In this document: piece after piece, positions 58,048-64,000 of the stretch
Numbering within the stretch: the stretch's first letter is position 1
How the letters are laid out: the number at the start of each line of letters is the position of its first letter
Assembly (NCBI RefSeq): GCF_001750725.1
Contig: NZ_CP017279.1
Location: forward strand, 2,418,001-2,482,000
Source of the DNA: Enterobacter ludwigii
GTDB lineage: Bacteria; Pseudomonadota; Gammaproteobacteria; Enterobacterales; Enterobacteriaceae
Length of the DNA: 64,000 nt
Reading direction: 5' to 3'
Translations under genes and position numbers: made by a program
Notes under the pieces: generated by a model
The model's database searches: none
What the model saw: the letters and a program-made list of their open reading frames with translations, nothing else
What the model was told of the DNA's origin: nothing

Positions 58048-58141
58048 GCTATCATCATTAACTTTATTTATTACCGTCATTCAGATTTGAATGTCTGTTT
58101 ATCCCTAATTCTACCGAATGCCTGGCATTCGGTTTTTTTTT
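58048..58141 (+). ncRNA. micF: MicF antisense RNA
   Basis: A 94-base sRNA gene divergent from ompC. It begins GCTATCATCATTAAC, carries the seed used to pair with ompF mRNA, and ends in a hairpin (CCGAATGC-CTG-GCATTCGG) followed by nine Ts. It matches E. coli MicF in position and in most bases. It acts with Hfq to lower OmpF translation under stress. Confidence 0.96.
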
Positions 58142-58465
58142 ACCTTTCTTTACGTAGCATGCGTTTTTTTGTGCTACCGCACTGAAATTGTAACGACTAT
58201 TAACTAAATTCGTTTCCTCTCTCCTCGAGAACCGCGTCATTACTGCAAATCTCAATTTCTTGTTAATTCGTGCTATTTACCGGTATGTATCGGTTTTTAT
58301 TTGTACACTCTCACTCGCTTTGTACATGTTTCATGCAATGGCGTTCTCCGATATTGTCAGTCGAAAAAGTGGCGGGTTCAAAGAGCGTGACGCTGGAAAT
58401 TCAGGTATTACCCTTTATACTGCCCTATCGCCATAGAGCACGACCATTACGGGTTAAAGATATCA
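58142..58465. other. rcsD upstream region
   Basis: This stretch between micF and rcsD has no gene I can support and must hold the rcsDB promoter. A short open frame crossing the rcsD start is not conserved-looking. Confidence 0.6.
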
Positions 58466-61138
58466 ATGAGTCAGACTGAAACTACCGCTCCGAGCAAATT
58501 CTCCCTCTTACCCGGGAGCATCACCCGTTTCTTTCTTCTTTTGATCGTTGTGCTGCTAGTCACAATGGGGGTTATGGTTCAGAGCGCGGTTAACGCCTGG
58601 CTGAAGGACAAGAGCTATCAGGTTGTTGATATCACCCATGCCGTCCACAAGCGCATTGATACCTGGCGCTATGCAACCTGGCAGATTTACGACAATATCG
58701 CGGCCGCGCCGGCAACCTCCTCCGGAGACGGGCTCCAGGAGACTCGCCTGAAGCAGGACGTCTATTATCTGGAAAAACCACAGCGCAAAACCGAAGCGCT
58801 GATCTTCGGCTCTCATGACAGCGCAACGCTTGAGATGACCCAGCGCATCTCAACCTATCTTGATACCCTTTGGGGTGCCGAGACGGTGCCGTGGTCAATG
58901 TACTATCTGAACGGTCAGGACAACAGCATGATCCTGATCTCAACCCTGCCGCTAAAAGATCTCTCTTCCGGTTTCAAAGAGACGACCGTGGGCAGCATTG
59001 TCGATTCCCGCCGGGCAGAAATGCTGCAGCAGGCGAACGCCCTTGATGAACGTGAGAGCTTCTCATCTCTGCGCCGCCTCGCCTGGCAGAATGGCCATTA
59101 CTTTACGCTGCGTACCACCTTTAACCAGCCAGGCCATCTGGCGACGGTGGTGGCCTTCGATTTGCCCATCAATGACTTGATTCCACCGGATATGCCGCTC
59201 GACAGCTTCCGTCTGGAGCCGGACAGCAGCACTCAGAATATGCGTGCCGCATCGGACAAAGAGGCCGCAGAGAGCGTATCGATCTCCTTTAACGGCTCGA
59301 AAATTGAAATTGCCTCTTCGCTGAACTCAACCGGTATGCGTCTGGTGTGGCAAGTGCCGTTCGGCACCCTGCTGCTTGATACGCTGCAAAATATCCTCCT
59401 GCCCCTGCTGCTGAATATCGGCCTGCTGGCGCTGGCGCTGTTTGGCTACAGCACGTTCCGCTTCCAGTCAGGGCGTCAAAGCGATGCCGCTCCGGTCCCG
59501 GCAGGAACCAGTAACGAACTGCGCGTGTTGCGCGCGCTGAATGAAGAGATTATTTCCGTGCTGCCGCTTGGGGTGCTGGTTCACGATCAGGAAGCCAACC
59601 GTACGGTGATGAGCAATAAAATTGCTGACCACCTGCTGCCTCATCTCAATCTGCAGAACATCACCGCCATGGCGGATCAACATCAGGGCGTGATTCAGGC
59701 CACCATTAATAACGAGCTGTATGAGATCCGACAGTTCCGCAGCCAGATCGCCTCCCGCACGCAGATCTTCATCATCCGCGATCAGGATCGTGAAGTGCTG
59801 GTGAATAAAAAGCTCAAGCAGGCACAACGTCTGTATGAGAAAAACCAGCAGGGGCGCGCTGCCTTTATGCAGAATATTGGTGATGCCTTCAAGAAGCCGT
59901 TAAAAATGCTGGCTACCCAGGCGGCGGCGCTGAATACATCTGAAAGCCATCAGCTTGCCTGCCAGGCCGACTCGCTGGTGCGCATGGTAGATGAGATCCA
60001 ACTGGCGAATATGCTCGAAAATGATTTCTGGAAAGGAACGCCGACCCTCTTCTCTATCCAGAATCTGATCGATGAAGTGGTGCCTGAGGTCCTGCCCGTA
60101 ATTAAGCGCAAAGGGCTGCAACTGCTGATCAATAACCATTTACCGGCGAATGATGAACGTCACGGCGATCGCGAAGCGCTGCGTCGCATTCTGCTGATGA
60201 TTATTCAGTACGCCGTCACCACCACCCAGATCGGCAAGATCACCCTGGAAGTCAGTACCGACGAGTCGGCTGAAGATCGCCTGACGTTCCGCATCCTGGA
60301 TACCGGGGAAGGCGTAACGACAAGTGAAATTGATAATCTGCATTTCCCGTTCCTGAATGACACCCAGAGCGATCATTACGGCAAGGCCAATGCCCTGACC
60401 TTCTGGCTGTGCGATCAGCTGGCACGTAAGCTCGGTGGCCATCTGAATATCAAGGCCCGCGAATCACTTGGCACGCGTTACTCACTGCACGTTAAAATGG
60501 CGGCGAATCCACAGGAAGAAGACGAAGAACGCCTGCTGGATGATGTGGTCGTGATGGTGGATGTGACCTCGAACGAGATCCGCAATATTGTGGTTCGTCA
60601 GTTAGAAAACTGGGGCGCGGCCTGCATAACGCCGGATGAAAGACTCTCAAGTCAAGAATTTGATCTGTTTTTAACTGATAATCCGTCTAATCTTACTGCC
60701 TCCGGCTTGCTTTTAAGCGATGATGAGCCAGGCGTGCGAAAAATCGGCCCAGGCCAACTGCGCGTCAACTTTAATATAAGCAATGCGATGCAGGAAGCTG
60801 TACTACAACTAATAGAAGAGCAACTGGCGCAGGAAGAGATAGCGGAATCACCGTTAGGCGGCAATGAAAATGCCGAGCTTCACGCCAGCGGATACTATTC
60901 ACTCTTTGTTGATACAGTACCAGATGATGTTAAGCGGTTGTATACTGAGTCCGCTGCGAATGATTTTGCAGCGCTGGCACAGACAGCACACCGGCTTAAA
61001 GGGGTGTTTGCCATGCTTAATCTGGTTCCCGGCAAGCAGTTATGTGAAACGCTGGAACATCTAATTCGTGAGAAAGATGCCTCTGGCATTGAAAAATACA
61101 TCAGCGACATTGACGCCTACGTCAAAAGCTTGCTGTAG
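58466..61138 (+). CDS. rcsD: Rcs phosphorelay intermediate RcsD
   Basis: Inner membrane phosphotransfer protein that relays phosphate from RcsC to RcsB. It has 890 residues, as in E. coli: two membrane segments (about 20-40 and 305-330) around a periplasmic domain, a histidine-kinase-like region without active residues, and a C-terminal HPt domain with the phosphorylated His842 in AHRLKGVF. It is followed by rcsB, which lies 16 bases downstream of its stop. Confidence 0.97.
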   Translation: MSQTETTAPSKFSLLPGSITRFFLLLIVVLLVTMGVMVQSAVNAWLKDKSYQVVDITHAVHKRIDTWRYATWQIYDNIAAAPATSSGDGLQETRLKQDVYYLEKPQRKTEALIFGSHDSATLEMTQRISTYLDTLWGAETVPWSMYYLNGQDNSMILISTLPLKDLSSGFKETTVGSIVDSRRAEMLQQANALDERESFSSLRRLAWQNGHYFTLRTTFNQPGHLATVVAFDLPINDLIPPDMPLDSFRLEPDSSTQNMRAASDKEAAESVSISFNGSKIEIASSLNSTGMRLVWQVPFGTLLLDTLQNILLPLLLNIGLLALALFGYSTFRFQSGRQSDAAPVPAGTSNELRVLRALNEEIISVLPLGVLVHDQEANRTVMSNKIADHLLPHLNLQNITAMADQHQGVIQATINNELYEIRQFRSQIASRTQIFIIRDQDREVLVNKKLKQAQRLYEKNQQGRAAFMQNIGDAFKKPLKMLATQAAALNTSESHQLACQADSLVRMVDEIQLANMLENDFWKGTPTLFSIQNLIDEVVPEVLPVIKRKGLQLLINNHLPANDERHGDREALRRILLMIIQYAVTTTQIGKITLEVSTDESAEDRLTFRILDTGEGVTTSEIDNLHFPFLNDTQSDHYGKANALTFWLCDQLARKLGGHLNIKARESLGTRYSLHVKMAANPQEEDEERLLDDVVVMVDVTSNEIRNIVVRQLENWGAACITPDERLSSQEFDLFLTDNPSNLTASGLLLSDDEPGVRKIGPGQLRVNFNISNAMQEAVLQLIEEQLAQEEIAESPLGGNENAELHASGYYSLFVDTVPDDVKRLYTESAANDFAALAQTAHRLKGVFAMLNLVPGKQLCETLEHLIREKDASGIEKYISDIDAYVKSLL

Positions 61139-61154
61139 CAAGGTAGCCTTATAC

Positions 61155-61805
61155 ATGAACAATATGAACGTAATTATTGCCGATGACCATCCGATTGTAC
61201 TGTTCGGTATTCGCAAATCACTTGAACAGATCGAGTGGGTGAATGTAGTCGGTGAATTTGAAGACTCTACAGCACTGATCAATAACCTCCCAAAGCTTGA
61301 TGCGCATGTGCTCATCACCGATCTCTCCATGCCTGGGGACAAATACGGTGATGGGATCACACTCATCAAATATATCAAACGTCACTTCCCGGACATTTCG
61401 ATCATTGTTCTGACCATGAACAACAACCCGGCCATTCTGAGCGCCGTGCTGGATCTGGATATCGAAGGGATTGTGCTGAAACAGGGTGCGCCGACCGATC
61501 TGCCAAAAGCGCTCGCTGCGCTGCAGAAAGGCAAGAAGTTCACGCCTGAAAGCGTCTCTCGTCTGCTGGAAAAAATCAGCGCCGGTGGCTATGGCGACAA
61601 ACGCCTGTCTCCGAAAGAGAGCGAAGTTCTGCGCCTGTTCGCCGAAGGTTTCCTGGTCACCGAGATTGCCAAGAAGCTGAACCGCAGTATTAAAACCATC
61701 AGTAGCCAGAAGAAATCAGCAATGATGAAACTGGGTGTGGATAACGATATTGCGCTGCTGAACTATCTCTCCTCCGTTACGCTGAGCGCGTCGGATAAGG
61801 ATTGA
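61155..61805 (+). CDS. rcsB: Response regulator RcsB
   Basis: DNA-binding regulator of capsule, motility, envelope-stress and sRNA genes. It has 216 residues: a receiver domain with Asp56 in LITDLSMPG and the conserved Asp10/Asp11, and a C-terminal LuxR/FixJ helix-turn-helix (LVTEIAKKLNRSIKTISSQKK). The ATG at 61155 (MNNMNVIIADDHP) matches E. coli exactly. It dimerises with itself or with partners such as RcsA. Confidence 0.98.
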   Translation: MNNMNVIIADDHPIVLFGIRKSLEQIEWVNVVGEFEDSTALINNLPKLDAHVLITDLSMPGDKYGDGITLIKYIKRHFPDISIIVLTMNNNPAILSAVLDLDIEGIVLKQGAPTDLPKALAALQKGKKFTPESVSRLLEKISAGGYGDKRLSPKESEVLRLFAEGFLVTEIAKKLNRSIKTISSQKKSAMMKLGVDNDIALLNYLSSVTLSASDKD

Positions 61806-61867
61806 TGTTGACCGGGTGTGCGGCCTGATGGCCTCACCTCCCCCTCCCGGCGTGTGAGGGAAACAAC

Positions 61868-61894
61868 AAAAAAGGCCCTGACGGGCCTTTTTTT
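61868..61894. terminator. Bidirectional terminator between rcsB and rcsC
   Basis: AAAGGCCC-TGAC-GGGCCTTT is flanked by As and by seven Ts, so it can serve both convergent genes. The rcsC stop codon overlaps its right edge. Confidence 0.9.
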
Positions 61895-64000
61895 ATACTC
61901 TCGCTTTTCTGACCCGTTCCGCATACACGGAAATCGTCTGTTTCAGGACGTCCAGCGTCACCGGTTTCGACAGACAACTGTCCATCCCTGACTCCAGACA
62001 GCGCTGTTTCTCTTCCGCCAGCGCATTCGCCGTCACGCCCACGACCGGCAACGTCAGGCCAAGCTGGCGTATACGCTGCGTCAGACGGTAGCCATCCATA
62101 TTCGGCATGTTGACGTCGCTAAGAACGATATCAATGTGGTTTTTACTCAGCACGTTCAGCGCATCCACGCCGTCATTGGCGGTTTTGCACTGATAGCCAA
62201 GCGAACCCAACTGGTCTGCCAGCAGGCGACGGTTAATCGGATGGTCATCCACCACCAGAATCATCATATCGTCATTCAGCGATGCCAGCGCATCCGGTGA
62301 CGGCAACTCCGTCGCCCCATCGCTATCTTCCAGCTGCACGCTGTAGATACGTGCCAGCAGGCTCATGAGCTCATGCGGCGTCGCCACGCTGTGCACCCAT
62401 TCACCCGGAGCTCGTTCGACCGGAATACCGATATGGCGACGGCAGAAATGAACCACCCCTCTGCCCTGCCAGGGTTGCTCCAGCACCTCGTCGGTGATCA
62501 GCACATCGTCGACATCCGGCGTTTGCCCTTCATAGCGGGACACGCGCACGCCGCTGTGGGTAAGAAGCGCCGTCAGGTAATCATTCAGTGAGGCATTGTG
62601 TACTGCCAGCCAGCAGCGCTTATCGCTCAGGCCGTCCACCACCGCTTTTGCCGGATACTGGGCAGAATAGAGCGGAATGCGGATAGTAAACTGGCTGCCC
62701 ATGCCTGGCTCGGTATCAACGGAGATATCGCCGTCCATCATGCTCACGAGCTTCTCACAGATCGCCAGACCCAGCCCGGTCCCCTGGAAGTTACGCTGTA
62801 CGCCGGTACCGACCTGGAAGAACGGGTCAAACAGACGCACCACTTCCTTCGCCGGGATACCCACGCCGGTATCACGCACACGAATACTCAGGTAGTCCCC
62901 TGCCCGACACACGTGCAACACAATGCAGCCGATATCGGTAAATTTAATGGCGTTACTGAGCAGGTTAGAAATGACCTGCTGCAGACGCATCGGATCGCCA
63001 TGCAGCGTCAGCGGCACGTCCGGCTCAATAAAGCAGTAGAGGCCCAGCTGTTTACGCACCACCAGCGGCAGATAGTTGGCGCTGATGTGGTTCATCACCT
63101 CGCGCGGAGAGAACTCCCGCGGCTCAATTTTCAGCTGCTCCGACTCAATTTTGGAGAAATCGAGAATATCGCTGATGATTTTCAGCAGCAGGCTGGAGGA
63201 GTTATTCATCGCCGTCACCAGGCGATCGACCCCTTTCGGCAGCTCTTTGGTCTGCAGAAGATCAAGGTTACCGATAATCCCGTACAGCGGGGTACGCAAC
63301 TCGTGGCTGACGGTGGCAAGGAACATGGATTTCGACTGGCTGGCCTGCTCAGCGGCCTGCGCCATCTCCTGCAGGGACTCTTCCATCTTCACACGCGCCG
63401 AGACGTCTACCAGGACGCAAATTGCCACGTTCTCATTACGATAGCGGGAGTGCACAAAGCTGATTTGCAGGTTCGTGTGCGTGCTGGTCAGCACGTCAAC
63501 GAAGTTCACCTGCTGGCCACAGATAATCTGCGTCAGCCTCTGTCGGTCCTCATGCGTCAGCATGTTCAGGTAGTTATGCGCCAGCTCGTTACTGAGGATA
63601 TTGGTCCCGTCCTGCGTGCGCAGGATGCAGATCCCCACCGGCGCCGAGGCGACAATCTTGCGGTTAAACTGCTCGTGCTCTTCCAGCCGCTGGGCGTCGC
63701 TTTCGGCGGGTATAAAGATTTTGCGCTCATACATTCGCGCCAGGGTAAACAGCGCCCCCCCGGCCAGCAGGTTCAGCAAAATCGCGTTCATGATAAGAAT
63801 GCGGATCCGCTCAAGCACCATATCCACGGGCAGCGAATAGACAATACTCAGCGACGAAGGCGGCAAGCTCTTTTTAAGCACCAGCTCACGGAAGCCTGAG
63901 GTATAGCCAAACCACGACCGCTCCTGCATCCAGTGCGGATCGACGTTCAGTCGATTATCCGGACCGGCGAGTGAGATCAGGGTATGTCCGTTTTCATCCA
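61893..64000 (-). CDS. rcsC: Hybrid sensor kinase RcsC (partial)
   Basis: Hybrid histidine kinase of the Rcs phosphorelay. About 701 C-terminal residues are present; the N-terminal membrane segment and part of the periplasmic domain lie beyond the right edge. Visible are a membrane segment (near VLERIRILIMNAILLNL), the HisKA motif SHELRTPLYGIIGN, the HATPase boxes (NLLSNAIKF, DTGVGIPAKE, GTGLGLAICEK), and the C-terminal receiver with LSDVNMPNMDGY carrying the phosphorylated Asp. It reads continuously to the window edge. Confidence 0.97.
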   Translation of the reverse strand, partial: DENGHTLISLAGPDNRLNVDPHWMQERSWFGYTSGFRELVLKKSLPPSSLSIVYSLPVDMVLERIRILIMNAILLNLLAGGALFTLARMYERKIFIPAESDAQRLEEHEQFNRKIVASAPVGICILRTQDGTNILSNELAHNYLNMLTHEDRQRLTQIICGQQVNFVDVLTSTHTNLQISFVHSRYRNENVAICVLVDVSARVKMEESLQEMAQAAEQASQSKSMFLATVSHELRTPLYGIIGNLDLLQTKELPKGVDRLVTAMNNSSSLLLKIISDILDFSKIESEQLKIEPREFSPREVMNHISANYLPLVVRKQLGLYCFIEPDVPLTLHGDPMRLQQVISNLLSNAIKFTDIGCIVLHVCRAGDYLSIRVRDTGVGIPAKEVVRLFDPFFQVGTGVQRNFQGTGLGLAICEKLVSMMDGDISVDTEPGMGSQFTIRIPLYSAQYPAKAVVDGLSDKRCWLAVHNASLNDYLTALLTHSGVRVSRYEGQTPDVDDVLITDEVLEQPWQGRGVVHFCRRHIGIPVERAPGEWVHSVATPHELMSLLARIYSVQLEDSDGATELPSPDALASLNDDMMILVVDDHPINRRLLADQLGSLGYQCKTANDGVDALNVLSKNHIDIVLSDVNMPNMDGYRLTQRIRQLGLTLPVVGVTANALAEEKQRCLESGMDSCLSKPVTLDVLKQTISVYAERVRKARV

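Noticed and set aside
58270..58479. Sixty-nine-codon frame upstream of and overlapping the rcsD start
   Set aside because: No Shine-Dalgarno or recognisable protein; it lies in the presumed rcsDB promoter and leader.
61810..61860. Imperfect GC-rich repeat after rcsB resembling a REP or CCCTCTCC palindrome
   Set aside because: The arms (CCTCAC and GTGAGG) are short and spaced too far apart to assign to either family.

Overview
The window is a chromosomal segment of a gamma-proteobacterium of the family Enterobacteriaceae, most likely Enterobacter or a close relative. Almost every protein matches the Escherichia coli K-12 proteins of the mgl to rcs part of the map in length and in recalled sequence. 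Several features (REP-like GCCGGGTGGCG repeats, an extra MFS gene beside folE, uxuA beside yeiQ, a SulP/MgtE pair beside mqo) fit Enterobacter better than E. coli. This placement rests on recognition by eye, not on a database search.

Layout. 1-3.1 kb: the end of the methyl-galactoside import operon (mglB, partial mglA) and its repressor galS, with a CRP site next to a GalR/GalS operator in both promoters. 3.1-7.2 kb: yeiB, folE, a YbfB/YjiJ-like MFS gene and the S-formylglutathione hydrolase yeiG. 7.2-9.5 kb: a Fur-controlled TonB-dependent catechol siderophore receptor in the cirA position. 9.5-14.1 kb: lysP, the divergent yeiE/yeiH pair and nfo. 14.1-17.9 kb: the fructose PTS operon fruBKA with two Cra operators. 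18.2-25.2 kb: setB, yeiW, efpL (yeiP), divergent uxuA/yeiQ, yeiR and lpxT. 25.5-33.8 kb: mepS, pdeN, the yejABEF peptide importer and yejG. 34.0-41.6 kb: bcr, rsuA, radD, rplY, yejK, yejL, yejM and a tRNA-Pro(GGG).

41.7-46.6 kb is accessory. In E. coli K-12 the stretch between this tRNA and ecotin holds narP and the ccm and nap operons. Here it holds a LexA-controlled DinI-like gene, a NIPSNAP-like gene, a small lipoprotein, a secreted repeat protein of unknown function, an MFS gene and a small membrane protein. The E. coli order then resumes with eco and mqo, followed by an inserted SulP-type transporter and an MgtE channel, then yojI, alkB, ada, apbE, ompC, micF, rcsD, rcsB and a partial rcsC.

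The clearest anomaly is alkB: a one-base loss in a G run shifts the frame just before the iron-binding HxD motif, while the rest of the gene is intact in the next frame. Other points worth checking are a perfect 14-bp stem that hides the nfo ribosome binding site, near-perfect palindromes in front of yeiR, yeiH/yeiE and the siderophore receptor, and the secreted repeat protein and lipoprotein pair near 43-44 kb. I saw no insertion sequence, CRISPR array, integrase or clearly new multi-gene system.
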